Source: Paenibacillus_I sp035510375 (GTDB lineage: Bacteria > Bacillota > Bacilli > Paenibacillales > Paenibacillaceae). From it: a DNA stretch of 64,000 nucleotides. Made by a program: the position numbers and the translations under genes. The notes under the pieces are model-generated. The model saw only the letters and a list, made by a program, of their open reading frames with translations. It ran no database searches and was not told where the DNA came from. Position 1 is the first letter of the stretch, and every line of letters starts with the position of its first letter. The stretch lies in assembly GCF_035510375.1 (NCBI RefSeq), contig NZ_DATKHG010000067.1; one strand, written 5' to 3'. Positions 26,440 to 34,185 of this stretch are shown here, in pieces.

Positions 26440-27588
26440 ATGAAAATAACGAAGCTCGAATTGTTCAAGGTGCCGCCGAGATGGCTGTTCCTTAAGGTGG
26501 AGACCGATGAAGGCATCAGCGGCTGGGGCGAGCCGATCGTCGAAGGCAAAGCGGATACGGTGCGTGCGGCGGTTGAGGAAATGGCCGATTATTTGATCGG
26601 GCGCGACCCGATGCGAATCGAGGACCTGTTCCAGGTGCTGTACCGGGGAGGGTTTTACCGCGGGGGGCCGATTCTGTCCAGCGCGATCTCGGGGATCGAG
26701 CAGGCGCTCTGGGACATCAAGGGGAAATTCTATAACGCGCCGGTTTACGAGCTGCTCGGCGGCGCGTGCCGCGACAAGACCCGGGTCTATTCCTGGATCG
26801 GGGGAGACCGTCCGGCCGAGGTCGGGCTGGCGGCGCTGGCGCAGGTCAGGGCCGGGTTTACCGCCGTCAAGATGAATGCCACCGAGGAGCTGCATTTCAT
26901 CGATTCTTTCGACAAGGTGGAGGCCGCCGTCGCCCGGATCGCAGCCGTGCGGGAGGCGGTCGGGGGCGGCATCGGGATCGGCATCGATTTTCACGGCCGG
27001 GTGCACAAGTCGATGGCCAAAATCCTGGCGAAGGAGCTGGAGCCGTACCGCCCGATGTTTATCGAGGAGCCGGTGCTGCCCGAAAACAACGAAGCGTTGA
27101 AGGAGATTGCCCGGCATACCTCCTGCCCGATCGCGACGGGAGAGCGCATGTATACGCGCTGGGGGTTCAAGGAGCTGCTGGCGCAGGGGATCGTCGATAT
27201 TATTCAGCCGGATGTGTCCCATGCGGGAGGCATCCTGGAGACGCGCAAAATCGCGGCAATGGCGGAAGCGTACGATGTGGCGTTGGCGCCGCATTGCCCG
27301 CTCGGACCGATCGCGCTGGCCGCCTGCCTGCAGCTGGATGCGTGCTCTCCGAACGCGTTCATTCAGGAGCAAAGCCTGGGCATCCATTACAACCAGGGAA
27401 GCGATTTGCTGGATTATTTGAAGGACCCGCTCGTGTTCGAGTACAAGGACGGGTTTGTGAAAAACCTGACCGCTCCCGGGCTCGGCATCGAAGTGGACGA
27501 AGACAAGGTGCGCGAGATGGCGGCGATCGGGCATCAATGGCGAAATCCGGTCTGGCGGCAGGAGGACGGCACGGTCGCGGAATGGTAG
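26440..27588 (+). CDS. dgoD: D-galactonate dehydratase-type enolase-superfamily enzyme
   Basis: Mandelate-racemase/muconate-lactonizing subgroup enzyme of 382 aa, the same length as Escherichia coli DgoD and similar to it along its length. DgoD converts D-galactonate to 2-keto-3-deoxygalactonate. Metal and catalytic residues are visible: IGIDFHGR (Asp and general-acid His), FIEEPVLPEN (Glu), ATGERM (Glu) and LAPHCPLGP (His). Start ATG 26440 follows GAGGGAGG; the frame is open a little further up. It lies 30 bases after the regulator, and a mannonate dehydratase follows. Exact substrate is inferred from similarity; related acid-sugar dehydratases look alike. Confidence 0.82.
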   Translation: MKITKLELFKVPPRWLFLKVETDEGISGWGEPIVEGKADTVRAAVEEMADYLIGRDPMRIEDLFQVLYRGGFYRGGPILSSAISGIEQALWDIKGKFYNAPVYELLGGACRDKTRVYSWIGGDRPAEVGLAALAQVRAGFTAVKMNATEELHFIDSFDKVEAAVARIAAVREAVGGGIGIGIDFHGRVHKSMAKILAKELEPYRPMFIEEPVLPENNEALKEIARHTSCPIATGERMYTRWGFKELLAQGIVDIIQPDVSHAGGILETRKIAAMAEAYDVALAPHCPLGPIALAACLQLDACSPNAFIQEQSLGIHYNQGSDLLDYLKDPLVFEYKDGFVKNLTAPGLGIEVDEDKVREMAAIGHQWRNPVWRQEDGTVAEW

Positions 27589-27727
27589 CCGCCCGGCCGC
27601 TTCCCCACTGAGGGTCAAGCATTCCGTGCGATTTAGACACTCGGAGATAAGGCGGCCCGGTAATATTGCGCCGTTTTTTAGCTTACAATAGGCACTAACT
27701 GATGCGTGGGAAGGGGAACGGCCGGTT

Positions 27728-28828
27728 ATGCGAATGGTTTTTCGGTGGTATGGAGAGGGCAACGATACGGTCACGCTGAAGCAGATCAAGCAAATTCCCG
27801 GCGTCGAAGGCATCGTCTGGGCGCTGCACGATAGGCTGCCCGGCGAGGAATGGCCGATGGACAAGATTATGGCCTACAAGGCGCTCGCGGATTCGTACGG
27901 CTTGCATCTGGATGTCGTTGAAAGCGTTAACGTGCATGAGGACATCAAGCTCGGGCTGCCGACCCGCGACGCGCTGATTGGGAATTACAAGCGAACGATC
28001 GGGAAGCTGGCCAAGGTCGGCGTGAAGACGATCTGCTACAACTTCATGCCGGTGTTCGACTGGACGCGGACCGAGCTGTACAAGGAGATGGAGGACGGCT
28101 CCACCGCGCTTTTCTTCGAGAAGGCGAGGATTGAGCGGATGACTCCCGAGGAGCTGGTGCGGGAAATCGCGCTGCGTCCGGATTTGTCGATGCCGGGCTG
28201 GGAGCCGGAGCGGCTGGAACGGCTGGGACCGCTTTTCGAGGCGTACAAGGGTGTGACGGAAGAGGATCTGTGGAGCCATCTTCAATACTTTCTGGAGCAG
28301 ATCATTCCGGTTGCGGAGAAGCATGATATTAAAATGGCGATCCACCCCGACGACCCGCCGTATTCGGTATTCGGGCTGCCCCGGATCATCACCGGCCAGG
28401 ACAACATTCGCAGGCTGCTGAAGCTCGTCGACAGCCCTTACAACTGTGTAACGCTGTGCAGCGGTTCGCTCGGGGCCAACCCGGCGAACGACATTCCGGC
28501 GATGATTCGGGAGTTCGCGGACCGGATTCCGTTCGCCCACATCCGCAATGTGCGCGTCCACGACAACAGCGATTTCATCGAGACGTCCCACCGCGCGTCC
28601 GACGGCACCGTCGATATCGTCGAGGTGGTGCGCGCTTACAGCGACGTCGGGTTCACGGGCTATGCGCGTCCGGATCACGGGCGGCATATCTGGGATGAGA
28701 AGTGCCGGCCGGGCTACGGGCTGTACGACCGGGCACTCGGCATCATGTATCTGTGGGGCGTGTGGGATCTGGCGCAGCGCGGGAAGCGCCGGGCTGACGG
28801 ATTGCGGGCGGCGGAGTCGTCCGTTTAA
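27728..28828 (+). CDS. uxuA: Mannonate dehydratase
   Basis: Mn/Fe-dependent TIM-barrel dehydratase, 366 aa, converting D-mannonate to 2-keto-3-deoxygluconate in hexuronate catabolism. Family segments include MRMVFRWYGEGNDTVTL, TICYNFMPVFDWTRT, KMAIHPDDPPYSVFGLPRI (metal-site His/Asp), LCSGSLGANP, FAHIRNVRVHD and ARPDHGRHIWDE. ATG 27728 is six bases after a weak GGAACGG site. There is a 139-base gap after dgoD, so it may also have its own promoter (TACAAT at 27686-27691 is the only -10-like element). Together with dgoD it funnels aldonates toward keto-deoxy sugar acids; kinase and aldolase genes are not in the window. Confidence 0.93.
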   Translation: MRMVFRWYGEGNDTVTLKQIKQIPGVEGIVWALHDRLPGEEWPMDKIMAYKALADSYGLHLDVVESVNVHEDIKLGLPTRDALIGNYKRTIGKLAKVGVKTICYNFMPVFDWTRTELYKEMEDGSTALFFEKARIERMTPEELVREIALRPDLSMPGWEPERLERLGPLFEAYKGVTEEDLWSHLQYFLEQIIPVAEKHDIKMAIHPDDPPYSVFGLPRIITGQDNIRRLLKLVDSPYNCVTLCSGSLGANPANDIPAMIREFADRIPFAHIRNVRVHDNSDFIETSHRASDGTVDIVEVVRAYSDVGFTGYARPDHGRHIWDEKCRPGYGLYDRALGIMYLWGVWDLAQRGKRRADGLRAAESSV

Positions 28829-28857
28829 ACCGGGCAGATGAGCTTATTCGTACGCTG

Positions 28858-29031
28858 TTACTCCAAACGGTAATCGTCGATTTTTTCACCGTCCTCCCAA
28901 ACCTCAACGAACAAGGCATCGCAATTCTCAAAATCGGCCGGCTTGAGCGAAAGCGCCTTTTCCTCGTCTTCGCCGACATAGACATTTTCCATTCCATCCT
29001 CATTGAACGAGAGTACGACATACAGTTTCAT
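28858..29031 (-). CDS. Small acidic hypothetical protein (57 aa)
   Basis: ATG 29031 lies eight bases after GGAGG on the minus strand. The product starts MKLYVVLSFNEDGMENVYVG and is acidic, with a Lys-scarce middle and a beta-alpha-beta-like pattern; no membrane segment and no Cys-rich motif. I do not recognise a family. It is convergent with uxuA and single. The strong ribosome site and protein-like composition support it. Confidence 0.6.
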   Translation of the reverse strand: MKLYVVLSFNEDGMENVYVGEDEEKALSLKPADFENCDALFVEVWEDGEKIDDYRLE

Positions 29032-29128
29032 TGTGCGGACCTCCAGCGGTGTGATAGGCAGCATTATACCATAGCCGCGAAGCCGCGTCCGAATGGAGAG
29101 GGCGAAGCCGCGCGCTCTGCAAGTGGGG

Positions 29129-29207
29129 GTGAGGGCGGGAAAACCCCGGTCTCAGCGCCGGTTGGGCGGACAAAGTCGCGTGAGGGCGGGAAAAGTCCGG
29201 TCTCAGC
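29129..29207. repeat. Two copies of a 51-base-period palindromic repeat
   Basis: GTGAGGGCGGGAAAA...CCGGTCTCAGC occurs at 29129-29156 and again at 29180-29207, exactly 51 bases apart. Each unit is a short imperfect palindrome (GAGGGCGGG against CCGGTCTC). The same architecture and period occur at 52119-52360, so this is a dispersed repeat family. Confidence 0.65.
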
Positions 29208-29389
29208 CGCACTCACGGCCGGACATCTACCTACCACGTTGGTAGACTATCAACCATTTATAAGAAAAACAGGCTATTGAGGCGGGATAAAAGCTTGATT
29301 TTGAGGGCGGGCTCCGGGAATCTACCTATGCATCTTCATGTCCCCGGCATAGAATATAGCGGTCACGCAGTAAAGCACTCCTTTATGCA

Positions 29390-29420
29390 CAGGATCCGCA
29401 AAGCCGGATCCTGTTTTTTT
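29390..29420 (+). terminator. Intrinsic terminator
   Basis: CAGGATCC (29390-29397) pairs with GGATCCTG (29406-29413) and is followed at once by seven T. A textbook terminator on the plus strand, far from any plus-strand gene. Confidence 0.85.
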
Positions 29421-29433
29421 GCGCCGCCGGGAA

Positions 29434-29466
29434 ACCCCGTTCGTCATCGAACGGGGTCCTCTTTTT
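29434..29466 (+). terminator. Second intrinsic terminator
   Basis: ACCCCGTTCG (29434-29443) pairs with CGAACGGGGT (29448-29457) around a TCAT loop, then CCTCTTTTT. It backs up the terminator 20 bases upstream. Confidence 0.8.
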
Positions 29467-29509
29467 CGCTGACGGGTCATCGTCTCTTTGCCGGCGCTTG
29501 AATGAACGC

Positions 29510-29785
29510 TTACAGGTTGTCCTGCGTCATCGGCTTCACCATGTTGCGCATGGCGTCCGATTTGAGAAGGAAGTCTCCCGTTCGATGTCCGACCACCCGC
29601 CCGATCCTATCGCCGAACATGCCCCCCGCAACGGCTCCGATCGCCGTGCCGATACCGGGCATAAGCGACGTGCCGAGTATCGCGCCGTATTCCACGCCGG
29701 CCATGACGCCGATCGCCCCGGTCACGTTCTCGGTCGTTTGCACGGCGGAAATTCTGGTCACCAGCGCGGCGGTAATGGTCGGCAT
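29510..29785 (-). pseudogene. Glycine-zipper protein fragment
   Basis: The minus-strand frame encodes about 60 residues with a glycine-zipper pattern (GTAIGAVAGGMFGDRIGRVVG), typical of small membrane-inserted or surface proteins and of N-terminal domains in some transport ATPases. Its upstream part overlaps, on the opposite strand, the remnant of a P-type ATPase, so only the 3' part is original sequence. No ribosome site supports the apparent start. It is most likely a truncated gene end. Confidence 0.45.
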
Positions 29786-30040
29786 GCCGATCCCGCTTGT
29801 CCCGATTCAAATTCTGCTGATGAATCTGCTGACCGACGCCCTGCCCGCGATGGTGCTTGCCGTCAATCCCGGCAGCAAGACGAAGGAAACGCGGCAAGTC
29901 GACATCGTGGACAAGCAGCTGTATCGGAAGGTTATTACGCGCGGCGTGCTGCTCGGACTCGGTTCGCTCGGATTGTTCGCGCTCACGCTGGCATCCGGCG
30001 CTCCGGTGCAGGTGGCGCAAAGCGTCGCATTCGCCACATG
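29742..30040 (+). pseudogene. C-terminal remnant of a cation P-type ATPase
   Basis: The plus frame carries the start of the C-terminal membrane domain of a cation-translocating P-type ATPase: AEILVTSAAVMVGMPIPLVP, then QILLMNLLTDALPAMVLAVNP, and further on a hydrophobic helix and AQSVAFATC. The diagnostic LLMNLLTDALPA matches the LW(V)NLxTDxxPA signature of calcium-type pumps. The ATP-binding and phosphorylation domains (DKTG) are absent, and the frame loses similarity after 30040. It is a dead fragment. Confidence 0.7.
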
Positions 30041-30434
30041 CTATCATAAGCAAAGGCCGCTTGATGACAAGAGGGCCTATCTTCAAGATTTTTTCTGGAG
30101 AGCATTTTTCTGAACAAGCAAGTTATTCGTGCAAAAGCTCCGTCGATTATGGCGTATGGGACGATGATTACGATGTGTTTTTTCAAAAGAGAGCTGAGAA
30201 GATTAGTGAGGAGCTGTCGAATCGGTTAATTCCACAGCCTAAGGCAATTGCCAATTCAACAACAGGACCGTAACCAATCAGAACTTTTCAGAAGATGCGT
30301 TGTTAGTGAACCGAGACTGTTTCTGTGGCTGAAGCAGGACAAAATGGACGAGAATACTAATTCGAGTTTCATGTATGATAAAATGAATGCAAACGCAGTT
30401 TGTCCGAGTTTTTATACGAGAGGGAGGGTTTGCG
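30041..30434. other. Eroded intergenic stretch
   Basis: After the ATPase remnant comes AT-richer sequence. One frame from about 30105 to 30273 reads CKSSVDYGVWDDDYDVFFQK and ISEELSNRLIPQ, which is protein-like but has no start codon or ribosome site; it may be the 3' end of a lost gene. A GGGAGGG ribosome site for the next gene lies at 30422-30428. No RNA gene was seen. Confidence 0.3.
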
Positions 30435-30839
30435 ATGCAGTGGCAGGAAGTAAGAGAACTGTTCCCAAATCAATTTGTCTTGCTGTCTATTCTCGAATAC
30501 CGCGAGGAGGAAGGGAAGAAAATCATAACGGAAGTAGCACCTGTCCGGGCCATCCCGGATAAGGATGCCAACCGAGAATTCTTTAATGTAGAGCCGCGGC
30601 AGCTAGTGTATCATACCTCAAATGAGGAATGCGTCATTCATCTGCGTAATGACCCTCTGGTGAAAAATGGAGCTCAGGCTGCTTGTGCGGGGCCCTCTGC
30701 CCGTTCTTTTGATCAAGCTGGCTGTGACGGTCGCCGTATAGGGATCTATCCCAACGATCAGGACAGTGTCAAGACTGTTCCGATCCTTTTTATTACCAAA
30801 AAAATATACGCTATCTTAAATGAATCTATGTTAACTTAA
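30435..30839 (+). CDS. Hypothetical protein, probably C-terminally frameshifted
   Basis: ATG 30435 follows GGGAGGG. The first ~78 residues (MQWQEVRELFPNQFVLLSIL, later FFNVEPRQLVYHTSNEE) look like a conserved small Bacillota protein of 75-90 residues found next to aspartyl-protease-like genes. From about residue 80 (after DPLVKNGAQ) the sequence turns Cys/Ser/Arg-rich and no longer looks natural. In another frame ATG 30669 opens MELRLLVRGPLPVLLIK, which resembles the start of such a protease but stops after 24 codons. I read this as an intact small gene running on into a truncated partner. Family memory is approximate. Confidence 0.45.
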   Translation: MQWQEVRELFPNQFVLLSILEYREEEGKKIITEVAPVRAIPDKDANREFFNVEPRQLVYHTSNEECVIHLRNDPLVKNGAQAACAGPSARSFDQAGCDGRRIGIYPNDQDSVKTVPILFITKKIYAILNESMLT

Positions 30840-30916
30840 TGATAAGTACATTAACAATTAGGGTGATTCCTATCATTAAGAAACTGTATTCTTTAATCGA
30901 CCGCAAGGAGATAACG

Positions 30917-32677
30917 TTGACTTCCTTGTTAAACATTTCTTCGGACGGCATTGTCATCGTCGATCTGGAGGGCAGGGTGATGGAAGTGAACGATAAATTT
31001 GTGGAAATGCACGGCTGGGCACGGGATGAAGTGATCGGCATGGTGCAGCCGATGACGCCGGAGGGGGATAAGGACGCCGTTTTTCAGTTGTATGAACGAA
31101 TTATTCAGGGTGAAGAAGTATCGGGCATGGAATGCTTGAAATTACGAAAAGACGGCACGTCCTTTTATGCGAATGTCACGATTTCACCTATCCAGGATGA
31201 GTCTGGAGACGTCTTTGCATTCATGGGCGTGGAGCGGGACATTACCGACAGAAAGAAAGCCGAGGAAGAGCTTAAGGAAAGCGAGGAACGTTACCGTGTT
31301 CTGATTGAATCCTCGCCGGAACCGATCGTTGTGTATCATAAGGATGTCATTCGATATGTAAATCCTGCAACGGTGAAGCTTGTTGGCGCCCGTCACCCGT
31401 CACAGCTGATCGGCCGGCATATATCCCGCTTTGTGCATCCGGACGATTCGGCCGAGCTGCCGCAGGAGCTCCAACAACATTTTGCGCAAGATCAAGCCCC
31501 CGAGGTTCTGGATAAGAGACTGCTGCGCTTGGACGGTCAAGTGATCCATGTTGAAGCAAAGGCTGTTCCGATAAAGTACCAAGGGCGCCGGGCCGTGCAG
31601 CTGTTATTTCGGGACGTGACCGGCCGCAAAAAAGCGGAGGCCGCACTGGTGGAACGGGAGCGGGAATTCAGGCGGGTGTTGAAGCTTTCTCCCGAACCGA
31701 TCGTTTTGCTTCGCGACGGGATCATTAACTTCGTGAACGATAAAGGGATCGAGCTTTTTAACGGGAATCACGAGGGAGAGCTGATCGGGCGCTCGATCTT
31801 CGATTTTTTCTGCTCATCCTCTCACCCCATCATTGAAGAGCAAATGCATAAGGTGGTTCATACGGACGGCTCCTGTGATTTCATCGAACTGAAGCTCAAG
31901 CGTCTGGACGGCGAGCAGCTGGATGTCGAGCTGTCGTGCATTTATATTTACAAGCATATCGATTCTCCCCTGCTGCAAATCGTCATCCGGGATATGACGG
32001 AGCGCAAACGGACGGAAGAGATGATCCGCAGGTCGGAGAAGCTGTCGATCGTGGGCGAGCTGGCGGCCGGCGTAGCGCACGAAATACGGAATCCGCTGAC
32101 CTCCCTGAAAGGTTTTCTGCAGCTTTTGAAGGAAAAGAACACCGTTTATGTCGACATCATGCTGAACGAAATCGAACGCATCAGCAATATCGTCAATGAA
32201 TTCATGAGTTTCGCCAAACCGCATGCCGTTAAATTCGTGGAAATCGATCTGAGGACGCTTATCGAGAACGTCATCTACCTGATGGAGCCGCAGGCGATGC
32301 TGTTCAACGTGCAGATGACGCTTCATTGCGATCCGGACGTCCGGACCATCTGCTGCGAGCCCAATCAGATCAAGCAGGTGTTCATGAATCTGCTTAAAAA
32401 CGCCATCGAGTCCATGCCCCATGGCGGCACGATCGAAATTGCGATCCGGCCAACGGAGAATGACAGCGTTTCCATACGCATCGTCGATCAAGGCATCGGG
32501 ATTCCGGAGGAGAAGCTGTCCAAGGTCGGAGAGCCTTTTTATTCCCTGAAGGAAAACGGCACCGGTCTCGGCCTCATGGTCTGCCACCGCATTATCGAAA
32601 CGCACAACGGCTCCATGTCCATTCAAAGCAAGCTCCAGGAAGGCACGACTGTCGAGATTGAGATACCGGTGAAATAA
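30917..32677 (+). CDS. Multi-PAS sensor histidine kinase, sporulation-kinase type
   Basis: Soluble kinase of 586 aa. Three PAS units are visible: NISSDGIVIVDLEGRVMEVN, then SSPEPIVVYHKDVIRYVNPA, then LSPEPIVLLRDGIINFVND, each followed by a PAC-like ITDRKKAEEE or similar link. The His-acceptor helix is ELAAGVAHEIRNPLTSLKGF and the ATPase motifs are LLKNAIESMPHGG, GIGIPEE and NGTGLGL. I chose TTG 30917, which sits six bases after AAGGAG; the upstream ATG 30839 has no ribosome site. No response regulator is adjacent. Like the kinase at 2276, it probably feeds the sporulation phosphorelay, which is an inference from architecture. Confidence 0.87.
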   Translation: MTSLLNISSDGIVIVDLEGRVMEVNDKFVEMHGWARDEVIGMVQPMTPEGDKDAVFQLYERIIQGEEVSGMECLKLRKDGTSFYANVTISPIQDESGDVFAFMGVERDITDRKKAEEELKESEERYRVLIESSPEPIVVYHKDVIRYVNPATVKLVGARHPSQLIGRHISRFVHPDDSAELPQELQQHFAQDQAPEVLDKRLLRLDGQVIHVEAKAVPIKYQGRRAVQLLFRDVTGRKKAEAALVEREREFRRVLKLSPEPIVLLRDGIINFVNDKGIELFNGNHEGELIGRSIFDFFCSSSHPIIEEQMHKVVHTDGSCDFIELKLKRLDGEQLDVELSCIYIYKHIDSPLLQIVIRDMTERKRTEEMIRRSEKLSIVGELAAGVAHEIRNPLTSLKGFLQLLKEKNTVYVDIMLNEIERISNIVNEFMSFAKPHAVKFVEIDLRTLIENVIYLMEPQAMLFNVQMTLHCDPDVRTICCEPNQIKQVFMNLLKNAIESMPHGGTIEIAIRPTENDSVSIRIVDQGIGIPEEKLSKVGEPFYSLKENGTGLGLMVCHRIIETHNGSMSIQSKLQEGTTVEIEIPVK

Positions 32678-32724
32678 TAGAGAGATTTCTAATGTTTCAA
32701 CCCGCCGACCGGCGAAAATCGGGC

Positions 32725-32756
32725 AAAAGGCTGAAAGATTCAGCCTTTTTTTGTTT
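32725..32756 (+). terminator. Intrinsic terminator after the PAS kinase
   Basis: AAAAGGCTGAA pairs with TTCAGCCTTTT around AGA, followed by a T-rich tail (TTTGTTTTT). It ends the kinase transcript 48 bases past its stop. Confidence 0.9.
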
Positions 32757-32871
32757 TTCATTTTTTTAATCTGGCGGTCGGCAAGCACGGTTTGTCCGGC
32801 AAAGGCTTTTATTACCATAGCAGCTGCAAATCTATCTATAGTAGAGTACCTGTAAGAGGAGGCTGATACCG

Positions 32872-33774
32872 ATGAGAAAACAACTATCCGCAATGGCCAT
32901 ATTGGCGGCACTGGCGGGGACGCTGCTGAATCCGGCCGGCGCCGACGCATCAAACGTGAATACAAAAACTTTGTACATAGATGGAGCGAAGGTGAAGACG
33001 TCCATGCTTGTGCAGAACAACCGCCAGCTTGTGCCGGTTGCGTTCTTCAGAAATCTGGATGCGGACGTCAGCTGGAGCGACCGGTACAATTCGGCCGTCG
33101 TCAGCAATCCGTCCATTGTAATGGGGTTCCCGCTCGGAACCGGCTTTGTGGATTATGAAAGGAACGGGAACGAACGCTGGGAACGCGCCCGGTTGGCCAC
33201 AACCGCGGTCGCCCGCGACGGGAAGGTCTATGTGCCTCTCGCCTACACGGCTCGAATGCTTGGCATGAACGTCAGCTACAGCGCGAGAACGAAACGGACA
33301 TCGATTGCTCCGGCTTGGAAGAAAGCGGTTAACGTTCAGGCTGCTTCCCGATCCGCCGCGCAAAAAGTATCCGTTGCTCAAAAAGTATCCGCCACGCAAG
33401 AAGACATGAAGTGGTTTTACCGGATTACGGAAGCGGAGGCGGGCGGTGAAAGCTACTGGGGTAAAATCGCGGTAGCCGCGACGATCCTCAACCGGGTAAA
33501 AAGCCCGGAGTGGCCGGACACGATCAAGGGGACGATTTTCCACGTGACCAAGTATAACGGCAAATCGTACTACCAATACTCGCCGGTGCTCGACAAGCGG
33601 ATCTACAATGTAACGCCGAGCGACGAGACGATCAGGGCGGTCGACGAAGCGATGCGCGGCACGGATCCTTCGTATGGCGCAGTCGTCTTCTACAACCCGG
33701 ACAAAACCGACAACCAATGGGTCCGCAGCCGGAAAACGACCACGATTATCGGCAATCATATATTTGCGAAATAA
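32872..33774 (+). CDS. SleB-type cell-wall hydrolase with copper-amine-oxidase-like N-domain
   Basis: Exported protein of 300 aa. A signal peptide covers about residues 1-26 (to ADAS). Residues ~30-145 form a copper-amine-oxidase-N-like domain (LYIDGAKVKTSMLVQNNRQL, YVPLAYTARMLGM), which in Paenibacillus proteins often serves as a wall or self-association module and does not bind copper. The C-terminal ~120 residues are a Hydrolase_2/SleB domain: YRITEAEAGGESYWGKIAVA contains the catalytic Glu, with ILNRVKS and VVFYNPDKT further on. It probably cleaves peptidoglycan during growth, sporulation or germination. ATG 32872 follows AGAGGAGGC. Confidence 0.88.
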   Translation: MRKQLSAMAILAALAGTLLNPAGADASNVNTKTLYIDGAKVKTSMLVQNNRQLVPVAFFRNLDADVSWSDRYNSAVVSNPSIVMGFPLGTGFVDYERNGNERWERARLATTAVARDGKVYVPLAYTARMLGMNVSYSARTKRTSIAPAWKKAVNVQAASRSAAQKVSVAQKVSATQEDMKWFYRITEAEAGGESYWGKIAVAATILNRVKSPEWPDTIKGTIFHVTKYNGKSYYQYSPVLDKRIYNVTPSDETIRAVDEAMRGTDPSYGAVVFYNPDKTDNQWVRSRKTTTIIGNHIFAK

Positions 33775-33794
33775 GAATCGAAGATTTAAACTTG

Positions 33795-33825
33795 GAGAGG
33801 CGGCCTTGTCGGCGCCTCTCTTGGT
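33795..33825 (+). terminator. Intrinsic terminator after the cell-wall hydrolase
   Basis: GAGAGGCG (33795-33802) pairs with CGCCTCTC (33813-33820), followed by TTGGTTTG. A GC-rich stem 20 bases past the stop codon. Confidence 0.7.
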
Positions 33826-34185
33826 TTGCAAGCGGGAGGAGGGAGCGCTGCGGCCTTTCCCGGACTTGCCTTGGTTGCACCGATCCTTCTCGGAACCGAT
33901 ATTGCCGCGGTCCTGGCGCTTTCGGTCGGTTCGGTGTACGGCTTCGGCTATATGGATTGGATTTGAGCAGAGCAAACGACAAACGGCCCTGACCGCGACG
34001 GTCGGGGTTATTTGCTGCGCGCTCCCTTGTCACCGAAGGGGATTGTCGAAATTTGCCGAACTTATGTTCCGGAAAACCTCTGTTTTTTAACCGATGAAAG
34101 CGGTTTTTTAACTGGGGTCATGCTTCTCTTCCATCTACAATATAGGAGACTTTAAGGCAAATCGCCTTTATCGGGAGGGAAAAGA
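33826..34185. other. Gap before the rhamnogalacturonan lyase gene
   Basis: A plus frame from about 33829 to 33966 encodes a hydrophobic peptide ending in VGSVYGFGYMDWI, but it has no credible start and may be a remnant of a small membrane protein. Two weak hairpins follow: CCCTGACCG/CGGTCGGGG (33987-34007) and AACCG/CGGTT followed by T (34089-34107). The sequence before 34186 holds the lyase ribosome site GGGAGGG and a likely promoter near ACAATATAGGAGA (34137-34149). Confidence 0.35.

Larger units (their letters stand above)
29032..29509. other. Non-coding stretch with repeats and two terminators
   Basis: No gene is supported here. It holds two copies of a 51-base repeat unit (29129-29207 and adjoining bases) and, after about 180 bases of AT-richer sequence, two closely spaced intrinsic terminators (29390-29420, 29434-29466). 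Nothing protein-like precedes those terminators on the plus strand after uxuA, so a small transcript may end there. Confidence 0.4.
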
